Assembly (NCBI RefSeq): GCF_047511655.1
Contig: NC_133389.1
Location: 152,845,973-152,909,972, forward strand
Reading direction: 5' to 3'
DNA length: 64,000 nt
Origin: Castor canadensis
Taxonomy: Eukaryota > Chordata > Mammalia > Rodentia > Castoridae
Of this stretch, positions 1-11,164 are shown piece by piece. Position numbers and translations under genes: made by a program. Position 1 is the first letter of the stretch. The number at the start of each line of letters is the position of its first letter. Under the pieces are notes generated by a model, which did no database searches, was not told the origin of the DNA, and saw only the letters and a program-made list of their open reading frames with translations.

Positions 1-170
1 TTTAACTCATTTTAAGTGAGCAGTTCATTGGTATTCAGTACATTTGCATTGTTCTACAACCATCACCACTATCCATTTTCAGAATGTTTTCACCATCCCA
101 ACCTGAAATCTGTACCATTAAACAGTAACTCTTCATTCTTCCCTAACCCCCATAGTTCTGAGTTTTTTAA
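1..170 (-). mobile_element. ancient L1 3'-UTR fragment
   Basis: Phrases such as ACAACCATCACCACTATCCA and CTGTACCATTAAACAGTAAC are typical of the old mammalian L1M 3' end read in reverse. It is cut by the left window edge and is well diverged. Confidence 0.6.
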
Positions 171-544
171 GTTCTCCCAGTAGTTCTTTTTTTAATATAA
201 TTATCTTTCAATATTCACTGCAATATTAGAAAACTTTTTAATGGGATAAATCAGGTAACTGCAAACAATAAGAAGACATAATTAGGAAACTAGATTTTTG
301 CAGTGACATTTCTGTTCTTCAGAATTATTTGACTTAGGGTATAGCAGTTACAGAGGCTGTTTGATTTTTCATTCAGAATTATAAAAAATAACTTGAGAGA
401 AAAAAAGTTTCTCTTTAATTTTCTATCCTCCCTCCAAATTTATGCTGAAACAAGCTTTTGTTTCATTCATAGTTCTTTTTTTTTTTTTTAGTTTTCAGAT
501 TTACTTTTTTTTGTCTCATTGTTTCATTTTGAAAAAACATTTTT

Positions 545-1375
545 TTTTCATTTTTCTTTTATTATTCATATGTGCATACAAGGCTTGGTTCATTTCTCCC
601 CCCTGCCCCCACCCCCTCCCTTACCACCCACTCCGCCCCCTCCCTCTCCCCCCTACCTCAATACCCAACAGAAACTATTTTGCCCTTACTTCTAATTTTG
701 TTGTAGAGAGAGTATAAGCAATAATAGGAAGGAACAAGGGTTTTTGCTGGTTGAGATAAGGATAGCTATACAGGGCATTGACTCACATTGATTTCCTGTG
801 CGTGGGTGTTACCTTCTAGGTTAATTCTTTTTGATCTAACCTTTTCTCTAGTACCTGTTCCCCTTTTCCTATTGGCTTCAGTTGCTTTAAGGTATCTGCT
901 TTAGTTTCTCTGCGTTAAGGGCAACAAATGCTAGCTAGTTTTTTAGGTGTCTTACCTATCCTCACCCCTCCCTTGTGTGCTCTCGCTTTTATCATGTGCT
1001 CATAGTCCAATCCCCTTGTTGTGTTTGCCCTTGATCTAATGTCCGCATATGAGGGAGAACATATGATTTTTGGTCTTTTGGGCCAGGCTAACCTCACTCA
1101 GAATGATGTTCTCCAATTCCATCCATTTACCTGAGAATGATAACATTTCGTTCTTCTTCATGGCTGCATAGAATTCCATTGTGTATAGATACCACATTTT
1201 CTTAATCCATTCGTCAGTGGTGGGGCATCTTGGCTGTTTCCATAACTTGGCTATTGTGAATAGTGCCGCAATAAACATGGATGTGCAGGTGCCTCTGGAG
1301 TAACCTGTGTCACAGTCTTTTGGGTATATCCCCAAGAGTGGTATTGCTGGATCAAATGGTAGATCGATGTCCAGC
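545..1375 (-). mobile_element. young L1, 3' unit A of a two-unit insertion
   Basis: Minus-strand L1 3' end: poly(A) tail seen as a T-run at 541-548, 3' UTR, then the ORF2 C terminus (peptide [20 protein letters not shown]). It stops abruptly at AGCTGGACATCGATC (sense), where unit B's poly(A) begins. Its left flank, TTGAAAAAACATTTTT at 529-544, is repeated at 2791-2806, on the far side of unit B, so both units lie inside one target-site duplication. Nearly identical to unit B, but it has 9 bp (CTGTGTCAC) that unit B lacks near 1307. Confidence 0.92.
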
Positions 1376-2790
1376 TTTTTTTTTTTTTTTTTTTTTCATT
1401 TTTCTTTTATTATTCATATGTGCATACAAGGCTTGGTTTATTTCTCCCCCCTGCCCCCACCCCCTCCCTTACCACCCACTCCACCCCCTCCCGCTCCCCC
1501 CCTCAATACCCAGCAGAAACTATTTTGCCCTTATCTCTAATTTTGTTGTAGAGAGAGTATAAGCAATAATAGGAAGGAACAAGGGGTTTTGCTGGTTGAG
1601 ATAAGGATAGCTATACAGGGCATTGACTCACATTGATTTCCTGTGCGTGGGTGTTACCTTCTAGGTTAATTCTTTTTAATCTAACCTTTTCTCTAGTTCC
1701 TGGTCTCCTTTTCCTATTGGCCTCAGTTGCTTTAAGGTATCTGCTTTAGTTTCTCTGCATTAAGGGCAACAAATGCTAGCTAGTTTTTTAGGTGTCTTAC
1801 CTATCCTCACCCCTCCCTTGTGTGCTCTCGCTTTTATCATGTGCTCATAGTCCAATCCCCTTGTTGTGTTTGCCCTTGATCTAATGTCCACATATGAGGG
1901 AGAACATACGATTTTTGGTCTTTTGAGCCAGGCTAACCTCACTCAGAATGATGTTCTCCAATTCCATCCATTTACCAGCGAATGATAACATTTCGTTCTT
2001 CTTCATGGCTGCATAAAATTCCATTGTGTATAGATACCACATTTTCTTAATCCATTCATCAGTGCTGGGGCATCTTGGCTGTCTCCATAACTTGGCTATT
2101 GTGAATAGTGCCGCAATAAACATGGATGTGCAGGTGCCTCTGGAGTAACAGTCTTTTGGGTATATCCCCAAGAGTGGTATTGCTGGATCAAATGGTAGAT
2201 CGATGTCCAGCTTTTTAAGTAGCCTCCAAATTTTTTTCCAGAGTGGTTGTACTAGTCTACATTCCCACCAACAGTGTAAGAGGGTTCCTTTTTCCCCGCA
2301 TCCTCGCCAACACCTGTTGTTGGTGGTGTTGCTGATGATGGCTATTCTAACAGGGGTGAGGTGGAATCTTAGTGTGGTTTTAATTTGCATTTCCTTTATT
2401 GCTAGAGATGGTGAGCATTTTTTCATGTGTTTTCTGGCCATTTGAATTTCTTCTTTTGAGAAAGTTCTGTTTAGTTCACCTGCCCATTTCTTTATTGGTT
2501 CATTAGTTTTGGGAGAATTTAGTTTTTTAAGTTCCCTGTATATTCTGGTTATCAGTCCTTTGTCTGATGTATAGTTGGCAAATATTTTCTCCCACTCTGT
2601 GGGTGTTCTCTTCAGTTTAGAGACCATTTCTTTTGATGAACAGAAGCTTTTTAGTTTTATGAGGTCCCATTTATCTATGCTATCTCTTAGTTGCTGTGCT
2701 GCTGGGGTTTCATTGAGAAAGTTCTTACCTATACCTACTAACTCCGGAGTATTTCCTACTCTTTCTTGTATCAACTTAAGAGTTTGGGGT
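1376..2790 (-). mobile_element. young L1, 3' unit B of a two-unit insertion
   Basis: It begins with a T-run at 1376-1396 (the poly(A) tail in sense), continues through the 3' UTR and about 900 nt of open ORF2 C-terminal coding sequence, and is 5'-truncated at about 2790. The 297-codon open frame at 1881-2774 on the minus strand is the ORF2 C-terminal segment with its conserved cysteine region ([20 protein letters not shown]). The right flank carries the matching target-site duplication at 2791-2806, next to a TTTTT/AA endonuclease-type site. Confidence 0.92.
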
Positions 2791-2806
2791 TTGAAAAAAC
2801 ATTTTT

Positions 2807-4944
2807 AACACACATTATTTAAAAAGTTAAATAGTATTTAAAATTTATAACAAAATACAGTGGAATTGTGACTTTTTGACATAATGGCCTATTATAACAG
2901 ATGAGCATCTAACTCTCTTATATCATCCTCCTCTGTATCATTCATAGTTCTTTAAAGCACTATTTTCCATCTGCTTATTTACAGCTAGAAACCATAATCT
3001 TCTTGGCCTACTAATCTTTTTCATGGTGATGAATCATGTGATTGAAAACTAACGTTTCTTTTGGCAGGAAATAAATATGGGGATGGAATGCTCAATAAAC
3101 AAATATCTTCCTCCCTGCACTAAATCCATTTGTACTAAAGTAGGAAAAGCAAAATATGTAACTTATTTCGGGAATTTTAAAAAATAATTGTGAAGCATTT
3201 GCTACTTTAATCATTATTGAATAGAATGTTTACTGTGTGGCAAACTGTCAATTTAAGTACAAACTAATGAATCTTTTGATCTGTTTTTATCTTTAAAATT
3301 TTACTTAGTTACCATTAAAATTTTGATATATGAAAAAGTAAAATCTTATCAGTTATAGTGATTTACCCCTGAAACTTTAGATCTCATATAATTTTAATTC
3401 AAATAAACTAATATTAATTATTAATCTACCATATTACTCAATCAGAAAAGATAAAAGGTGCTAATAAGTCAAATCAATAGATGTCAAAGCAATTATCTAA
3501 AAAACTGAAACAGTATCAGATACAGTTCCTGGGAATGCTAATAGATTAACATTAAGAAATACTTAACCAGTTAGCCAGCCTAGGCAAATAGTTTGTGACA
3601 CTCTATCTCAAAAGTACCCAACCCAAAAAGCAACTGGCTCAGATGGTACAGCGCCAGCCTAGCAAGCATGAGGACCTGAGTTCAAACCCCATTACTGGAA
3701 ACAAAAAAATGAAAAATGAAAAAGAAAGAAATAGCATGCATTCTTTGACTTTTACTATGGAAAATGTAAGGGAAAACTAATTTAGATGTGTGATGGTAGA
3801 GATGATACAATAGAGATTACACAAAGATAGTTTTTTAAAATACTTAAGTCGACCTTTGGTAGCCTCTAGTTTATGGTTCCAAGGAACCCGCGGTAAAGGA
3901 AAAACCAAGAATGCTCAGGATGCAGAGTGTGAGTACAGGTAATGATAAGGAGAAACTGACTAAGAGCACCACATCAACTGAGCTATACAACTTGTCCATG
4001 GGAACTTTTTTTTACTACACTTGATCATAACCATGTGTGATAAATCTGTGAGAAAGGCCGGCTTAGTATGTTGTTGTAAGAAACATTCCTTGATACATAA
4101 CAAGTGAAGAGCTCTCAGCCACTTCAAAAGCAACTGACCTCAAGAGAGCTGCTTTCACAGGATAAGAAATGTCTCCTAATCTCAAATTTTTTCTTTTCTT
4201 CACAGCTTTGTAAAAGGACAGAAGAATTTAAGAAGAGAAAATGCTCATTTTTAGGCAGCATTCTACCACTTGAGCCACTCAGCCAGCCCGAAAATGCTCA
4301 TTTTTAAACAATAATTTCCTTTTGCTTCTTGACTGAAGAATTTTTCTCCACTGTGGAATGTGGAAGTCTTAACTTAGACTTCCCAGCCACCATGGGAAGT
4401 TCATTATAGATGAAAGTAAAGTGGTTTCCTTTCATGTTTTAATCTCAATTTAATTATTGTATTCTCTGAGAGTATGGATGAGAAATATAGCATGTGTGTG
4501 TATGTATGTATACATGTTGCCTTGGGTAAGATACTGCAAGGCCTAGAACAACAAATAGAATCTTAATCTTGTTACATCTTGCTTAAAAATCTTAGTTTTA
4601 CACAAAATGAAATCTTAATCATTGAGCTGGCATTTAGGGACTCACTGTTGCAACCTATATCCTCCGACCTCATCTCTTGGCTGCTTGTACCCCTTGTAGA
4701 CTGATCAGGTAAGTCATGTCTCCTCAAAATGAGGAGGAGTATTTCCTTAGGAGACAAGCTTTTTTTTTTTTTTTTTTTAAGAATTCTCTTTTCTGGATAC
4801 CAGAATTCTAACATTCCTTCAAAGCCTAGTTCAGGTACATTCTCCAGTAGAAACTTTCCTTTACCATAGTGGTTATTTGGTGATATTTCTCTGCAGTACT
4901 CCCAATTACACAAACCCTTTCCTCTTTTAAGAATTCTGTGATTT
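2807..4944. other. intergenic stretch with no gene recognised
   Basis: AT-rich, holding the composite SINE at 3560 and an antisense ID fragment near 4250-4290. A GC-tinged piece at 3847-3900 (GGAACCCGCGGTAAAGGA) may be an old Tigger-type remnant, but I could not define its ends. Confidence 0.5.
3560..3712 (+). mobile_element. B1/ID-type composite SINE
   Basis: A 7SL-like tail (CAAATAGTTTGTGACACTCT) is joined to an ID-like unit with GGTACAGCGCCAGCCTAGCA and GAGTTCAAACCCC, ending in an A-rich tail. Confidence 0.75.
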
Positions 4945-5037
4945 GGGGGCTGATAGAATGACTCAAGTGATAGCCTGCTTTGCAAGCATGAGGCCCTTAG
5001 TTCAATTCCTAGTACCACCATAAAACAAAAAAATAAA
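4945..5037 (+). mobile_element. ID-like tRNA-derived SINE
   Basis: GGGGCTGATAGAATGACTCA leads to GCAAGCATGAGGCCC and a B-box-like TAGTTCAATTCC, then CCACC and an A-rich tail. Confidence 0.8.
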
Positions 5038-5129
5038 GAATATATTTTTCTTTCTTTCTTTTTCTTACGCTTCATGTCTGTCTCTCAGTCCTGAGTGCTA
5101 AGGAGGTTGTTAGAGTGAGTTTTGGAGAA

Positions 5130-5345
5130 CAAAGTACATGGTGTTAAATATGACTAGCTGGTATGATTTTGCTTCTATCTTTTACTAGTTAGCTCTGTGA
5201 CTTGTCAGTTACTTAAATGTTCTGAACCATAGTTTTCAAATCTGTAAAATAAGGAGAATTTCATGTGCCTTCTGGTGTTGAGAATTAGATATGAAAGGTA
5301 TAAAACACAGTACTATGTACATAGTAGGTGTTCCACAAATGGTTA
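5130..5345 (+). mobile_element. MIR SINE
   Basis: The core reads AGCTCTGTGACTTGTCAGTT, followed by CAAATCTGTAAAATAAGGAG and GTACATAGTAGGTGTTC, the order expected of a MIR element. A second, weaker MIR-like stretch lies at about 5795-5890. Confidence 0.75.
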
Positions 5346-5527
5346 TTACACATGCTTAATTTTAGGTCCCCATTGTACTGATAAGCAGTCTTGTGTTCAT
5401 TAATTTGAACTTCTAGAAGTAGATCACATTCTTGATGTTCTCATTGTACCACCAAGTAAATTGGATCTAAGGGGGGTCCTAAAGAACTTCATGTATGATT
5501 GCAATATCCTGGTAGCAGAGATTCTAA

Positions 5528-5738
5528 ACCAGAGGTTCTTAATTGGAGACAATTTGCAACTCCTGTCTTCAGGGACCATTTGGCCCTGTGTGGAGACATT
5601 TTTGGCTTTGACACTTACTGGGCAGAGGCTAGGAATGCTGCCAACCATTCACTAATGCACAGTACAGGGCCTGCAACAAAGGTTTATCTAGACCACAATG
5701 TCAGCAATGTTGAATTTGAGAAGTCCTGCTCTAAACTC
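5528..5738 (+). mobile_element. MER5A (hAT-Charlie nonautonomous DNA transposon)
   Basis: It starts CCAGAGGTTCTTAATTGGAG, contains TGTGGAGACATTTTTGGCTT and AATGCACAGTACAGGGCC, and ends TTGAATTTGAGAAGTCCTGC, matching the known MER5A order. Moderately diverged. Confidence 0.8.
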
Positions 5739-5949
5739 ATCATTTTATAGGTTCTAAAAAAACACCAGAGTATAGTTTTTGAAAGTCTAGGAATATAGAG
5801 TTCTGGGTTCCAGTTCTGTCAACCACAAATAGTAAATAGTATGCTATAGGACAAGCCAACTCCTCTGAACCTCAATCTGTTTTTAATAAGTTGTCATTTA
5901 ACTTATCTTTCTTTCCCCTGTGTTTCTTATTATGCAAATTATTTCTGGA

Positions 5950-6128
5950 GTTTCATTGTCTAACACAGTAGCCTTTTGCCATGTAGCTATTAAAATAAAT
6001 AAAAACTAAAAATACTTTTTTATTTGCACAAGCCACATTTCAATCATTCAGTAGTGCCTACTGTATTGAACAGCATAGATGTGGAAAATTTCTATCATTG
6101 TAGAAAGCTTTATTGGACAGTGCTAGTC
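5950..6128 (-). mobile_element. small hAT-like DNA transposon fragment
   Basis: TTGTCTAACACAGTAGCC near one end and TATTGGACAGTGCTAG near the other resemble the ends of the CAGTGCTGTCCAATAGAA family of short hAT relatives. The family name is not certain. Confidence 0.5.
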
Positions 6129-6546
6129 TGGAGGCTTAGTTAGATTTAGTCAGACTTTGATTTTTTTAAAAATATTTAAAATGGAAGTATTGAGTTACAT
6201 GAGCTCTACAGTAACTTCCAGGTTTTTTAGATACGAGATTTTAAAAGAGAATACATGGGTAACTTACTTTAATAAAAGAATTTGAAAGCAGGTGGACTGA
6301 GTAGCTTTGGTAACACTCACATTCCAATCAGTGTAATTATCCTCAGGGTGTTTGGATGAGCATGACTGATACTGTAGCTTGAACAACAGCATGATACCTG
6401 CTACAAAAGGAATAGACAGCACTTCCAGGATCCAGGAACTTGGAAGACTTTAACCTAACAACAAATAAAAAGTTGAACAAACTGAAAAAAAAATCAACAT
6501 TCTTAAATCCAACAGAGAAATGAGAACATGGGCAAACTGTTGCCAC

Positions 6547-6617
6547 CAACAGAGAGAAGGGGGAAGGGGGAATAGGGAGGGAGAAACAGGGAGAGGGAGA
6601 GAGAGCGAGAGAGAAAA
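6547..6617 (+). repeat. purine-rich GA tract
   Basis: A nearly pure A/G run of GGGA and GAGA units, with almost no pyrimidines. Confidence 0.8.
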
Positions 6618-7312
6618 GGAATCACAATTACTAGAGCAGAAACCTCCTCCCAGGAACCAGAACCAAGGTAGGAAGGCATGAACTGTACTTAACAATTTGC
6701 TGGAAGCTCACAATGAACAGTGAGAAACTGCTTTATCAGAACCTCAACTATAACTGGACTATTTCAGGGGAGAAGATACGAGCAGATGATATGAACAGTC
6801 CAATTGCATGGCAGATGTATTTTCCATTGTTAATTAATTTAGTGTTACTCTAACTTATATCTGTTGATGTAGTTGAAACATGGTGAGGTGAACCGAACTG
6901 CCTAACCCTGCCGTGAGCTGAGAGGCTATTTGATCACAGGAACATCCAAAAGACTCACGTGGAACCTTTTAAGTTAACGTGGAGGTTTTGGGGCTTTTTT
7001 TTCCCCCATGAAAATCAGGTCAGAAATATGCTTTTTAATATAAAAGTCCAGACTATTCTAGAAGCTGCTAGGTCAGGGTCTTATTAAGAAAATGTGCCTT
7101 CAGGGTAGTAAATGTGTTTATCTTGAGGTTTATTAAGAAAAAAGGTAGCTGTTGCTTCACTGGTAAAGAGTAAGTGTTACTGAAGGGCCCACTTTTGAAA
7201 CCAAAGCTTACTCCTGGAAATTATCAAAAGCCTTTGCAAAGGAAGACTGTCAGCTTTTTGTTGATACATAGGTGCTATCTAAATGCAGTAACATTTATCA
7301 GACTCAAGAAGG

Positions 7313-7392
7313 GGCTGGGGCTGGGAGTGGTGGGGCACATCTGTAATCCCAGCACTCAAGAGTCTGAAGCAGGAAGAACGGGAATTCACGGG
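7313..7392 (+). mobile_element. B1-like SINE, truncated
   Basis: GGGAGTGGTGGGGCACATCT and AATCCCAGCACTCAAGAGTC are the 7SL-derived left part. The element is cut off where L1 sequence begins. Confidence 0.75.
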
Positions 7393-8865
7393 TATGTGCA
7401 GAAAGCTGGAACTAGATCCATGTTTTTCACCCTGTACAAGTATCAATTCAAAGTGGATTAAGGACCTTAATATAAGACCTGAAACCTTAAAGCTAGTGCA
7501 GTAAAGAACAGGGAATATGCTGGAAGCAACAAGCATAGGCATTGACTTCCTCAGTAGAACTAAATGGCTCAGCAACTAAGGGAAAGGATTGAGAAACGAG
7601 ATTATAAAAAAATTAAAAAGCTTCTGCACAACAAAAGAAATGGTTTCTAAATTGAAGAAACTGCCCACAGAATGGGAGAAAATCTTTGCCAGCTATACAT
7701 TAGACAAGGGACTAATAATGAGAATATACAGGGAGCTCAAAAAATTCCCTCCCAAAAATCAATGACCCAATGAAGAAATGGGCAAATGAACTGAACAGAG
7801 CCTTTTCAAAGGAAGAAGTCCAAATGGGTAAAAAACACATGAAAAAGTGCTCATCATTCCTGGCCATAAGGGAAATGCAAATCAAAACCACATTAAAATT
7901 CCACCTCACTCCTGTCTGCCATCAGGAACACAAAACATGTTGCAAGGATGCAGTATATGCAAGTTGCATATACTGCTGGTCTGAATGTAAACTAGTATAA
8001 CCACTATGGAAAACAGTATGGAGGCTCCTCAAAAAATTAAAAGTAAAACTGTCACATGATCCAGCAATACCACTCCTAGAGGTATACCTGAAGGAATGTA
8101 AGTCAGGTTACAACAAAGGCACCTGTATGCCAATGTTTATTGCATCACAGGTAAATGGATGGAACTGAAGGATATCATTTTAAGTGAAGTTAGGCTCAGA
8201 AGGCCATAGCTGCATGTTCTCTCTCACATGTGGAATATAGACCTAATACAAATGCAGTAATATTGTGAAACACTGATCACACTTAAGGGGAGGTCACAAG
8301 AGGGGTAGGGTAAAAGAACGAAACTAAAAGTTGAATACGGTTGATACACTTATCCAAGAATGAATATAGAATTCTTAAACCTGCTGAAACCACTTTAAGA
8401 AAGGGACTAAGGTAGAATGAAGAAAATTAGAGGAGATGAATCAGTTGGGATTATAATACATACAAATATGGAAATATCACAAGAAAACTCCCCGTGCAGC
8501 TACCTTTATCTCAAACAAGCAAAAATGTCCTCTTTTTTTTTTTTTTTCCTTTTTCTCTTCTACAAAATCGGAGAACAGGAGGGCGGGACAGGTCCCGCCC
8601 AGGGGCTGGGCTGGTACTAGTGGGAAGAGCAGGTGGTGGGGAAAGGGGGTAAGAGGGTGAATACAGTGCAAAAAATGTGTGCACATGTAAGTAAATGTAA
8701 AAATGATACCTGTTGAAACCATTCCAGGAATGGGAGAGGAGGAGATAAAGGAGAGCAGTGGAGGGGGGTGAATTCAAGTATGATATATTTGATACATTCT
8801 AAGAACTTTTGTAAATTGCACAATGTACCTGCACCCAACACAACAATGAAAAAAAAATTAAAGAC
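7393..8865 (+). mobile_element. older L1, 5'-truncated, sense orientation
   Basis: ORF2 C-terminal sequence (TGGGCAAATGAACTGAACAG, then [20 protein letters not shown] in translation) is interrupted by frameshifts and a deletion near 8145. It is followed by a 3' UTR with a GC-rich patch around 8581-8605 and an A-rich end near 8865. It belongs to the same broad L1 lineage as the young copies but is clearly more diverged. Confidence 0.85.
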
Positions 8866-8867
8866 TT

Positions 8868-8965
8868 CAGGGCTAGGCTAACATACTGGCTCAATTGTAA
8901 GAGCACCTGCCTAGCAAGCCCAAGGCCCTGCATTCAAACCTCAGTGCTACCAAAAGATACATTCC
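8868..8965 (+). mobile_element. ID-like SINE
   Basis: GTAAGAGCACCTGCCTAGCA, then CATTCAAACCTCAGTGCTAC. It abuts the L1 poly(A). Confidence 0.8.
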
Positions 8966-9021
8966 ATGTGCAATACAGAACAAAAGGTTCTCTAATGTAA
9001 TGGAATACAAAAAGCTCATTT

Positions 9022-9110
9022 AGGACTGGGGTGCGGCTCAAGTGGTAGAGCGCTTTCCTGGCAAGTGTGAGGCCCTGAGTTCAATCTCAGTACCACAAAA
9101 ACAAATTAAA
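9022..9110 (+). mobile_element. ID-like SINE
   Basis: GGGGTGCGGCTCAAGTGGTA, then GTGTGAGGCCCTGAGTTCAA, and an A-rich end. Close to the apparent family consensus. Confidence 0.85.
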
Positions 9111-9640
9111 AAGACTTCACAGCTAGCCTGGCCTGCGTATTGAGACTGTCTCAAACACGAACAGACTCCCTAGAGACACCAAGAAAAATTTTCCTTATTT
9201 TCTTTTCATCAGTGTACAGGTTGAGATCTCCTGTGGGACAAAAAGGAGTGACCAGGCACACAGGTTAAATGTATTAGTCCTTCATGAGTTTACCTATGTA
9301 TGGTAAATCAGTCCTCTGGAGCCCTCTTATCTGGCAGCAAAGCTAAGGCCTGCCCCAATGATGTAGATACCAAAGAAAAATACTGTCTTTAAGTCTCAGT
9401 AGGGACTTCCATGTGACACCCCAGATGAGGTATCTCTCTTTCTAGCTGAACCTGCAATGGGGATTCAATGCCTACATGCAGTGTTTTGTTTGGTCTTGTG
9501 TCACAGGCACATACTATGTATATCTCTTCAATATCTGTCACTAGTTACAAGTGAAAGAAAATGAGAATAGGTGGACAAATCCATACAAATCTATCAATAC
9601 CACCTCCAAAACAGAACTAAATGCATCTTATATTAACTGT

Positions 9641-9800
9641 AGGAACTTTAATACTCAAAGTGTGGACTGTGAATCAGTAGCATTAGCATCACGGGTTGCT
9701 TAGTAGACCCCTGATCCACTGAATTGGAACCCTACTGAGTCACAGCCAGAACTGAAACAAGATCCCAGGTGATAAGTATGCACTTAAAAGTTTGAAAAGC
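9641..9800 (+). mobile_element. MER20 (hAT-Charlie DNA transposon)
   Basis: ACTCAAAGTGTGGACTGTGA, AGCATTAGCATCACGGGTTG and GATCCCAGGTGATAAGTATG occur in MER20 order. A degenerate ID-like piece follows at 9800-9860. Confidence 0.75.
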
Positions 9801-10324
9801 AGGCTGGGGCATTGCTTGCACAAGCTTGAGGCCCTGAGGTCAGGCCTCAGTTCTGAAAAAGTTTGAGAAGCAATTATGCACCTTTATTTAAAGGTAATAA
9901 AGTAATATTTATTAATTATTGCCTTTATTTACAAATCAAAATAAGTTTATAGAAATAGTTTTATGAGAGCAACATCTTGTAAATTAATTTATAGGAAAAA
10001 CGGAGATGGAGTGATGCAGAAACAGAGTGAAACAGGTAATTTCTTGCATTCGATTGTTTGAGAATATTTATTGAGCTCCTACTGTAAGACATTGTTTAAG
10101 GACCAAAAAATATAGCAGAGAACAAACTCCCTGTTTTCATGATGCTTACTATGAAGGAACACACAACTGACAATTATATATCAGCTGATAAGTAGTACAG
10201 AAGAAAAAGAGAAAGGAGGAAGTGAGGTTACTATTTCATGAAGAAGGCTTAGGGAATGATCAGGAGGATAGTGGTTTGATAATAGCCTGGGCAAAAAGAC
10301 TGTATCTGGGAAAAGAAGACAAAA

Positions 10325-10425
10325 AGGGCTGGAAGTGTGGCCCAAGTGGTAGAATGCCTGCTTAGTAAGCATGAGGCCCTGAGTTCAAGCCCCACTATCG
10401 CCAAAAAAAAAAAAAAAAAAAAAAA
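10325..10425 (+). mobile_element. ID-like SINE with long poly(A)
   Basis: GTGTGGCCCAAGTGGTAGAA and GCATGAGGCCCTGAGTTCAA, then a run of more than 20 A, suggesting a fairly recent insertion. Confidence 0.85.
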
Positions 10426-11164
10426 TTCGTATATAAAACTAAAAGTGTAATTTGTAAGCAACTACTCTGAAAATAGTAAAGGGATGGGCATGGCCGTATT
10501 ATGATATTCCAATAAAACTTTCAAACACTCAAACTTAAATTTTGTCTAAGTTTCACGTCTCACAAAATTTATTTTGATTTTCGGTAAGCAAGCCGCAAGG
10601 AGTGTGGTCTGCAAAGCCTACAACATTTACTCTCTAATTGTTTACAAGGAATGTTTGCAGTTGTGTAACTGAAACAAAATGGGGCATTAAGTGATCATTT
10701 TTGAAGCTGGATGATCGTATATGGGGCTCCATTTTGCTAACTGACTTTTGCATGTGTGTGTGGATCGAACTCTGGGCTTCATGTAAGCTAAGCACGAGTC
10801 CTACGGAGCTACTTCTAGTTCACTTTGGAAATGCTTGAAATTGTTCACAAAACTTTTAAACATATTTAGACTTAAAAGGGTCAATCTTATGTTTCCCCAC
10901 TTAACAAAACCCCTCTGAAAGTTGTGTATAACTAGTAAACACAGCTGATTGTCTTCTTTTAGTGAAAATGCAAAACCGACTGGAGGACTTTATTAGTGGT
11001 AAAATGAACTCCTTGGACTTGGTGAGCGACAGTGAATGTGCGAAGCACACAGTTAAGCAAAAGGATTTTTTTCTTGGGGGTATGAGTGTTGTCTTTTTAC
11101 GTTATTATAAACTCCCAGGACTAATCCCACTTCCACAAAGAACTCAAAACGAAATTCCCCCCTC

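Larger units (their letters stand above)
9111..11164. other. intergenic stretch with no gene recognised
   Basis: Apart from MER20 and the ID-like SINE listed here, nothing coding was recognised. The small ORFs at 10962-11241 resemble no protein I know and lie at the edge of the CpG island. Confidence 0.6.

Noticed and set aside
442..717. Small ORFs ending NYFALTSNFVVERV or similar, seen at several places
   Set aside because: They are the reverse strand of the L1 3' UTR, recurring wherever that L1 family inserted.
1881..2774. A 297-codon ORF that looks like a gene
   Set aside because: It is the ORF2 C-terminal part of a young L1 and lies within the element's target-site duplications.
3843..4080. 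Possible Tigger-type remnant around GGAACCCGCGG
   Set aside because: Only a short stretch looks right and neither end could be defined, so it is not listed as an element.
4572..5075. A 167-codon minus-strand ORF
   Set aside because: It runs through an ID-like SINE and homopolymer tracts (poly-Lys), with no recognisable domain.
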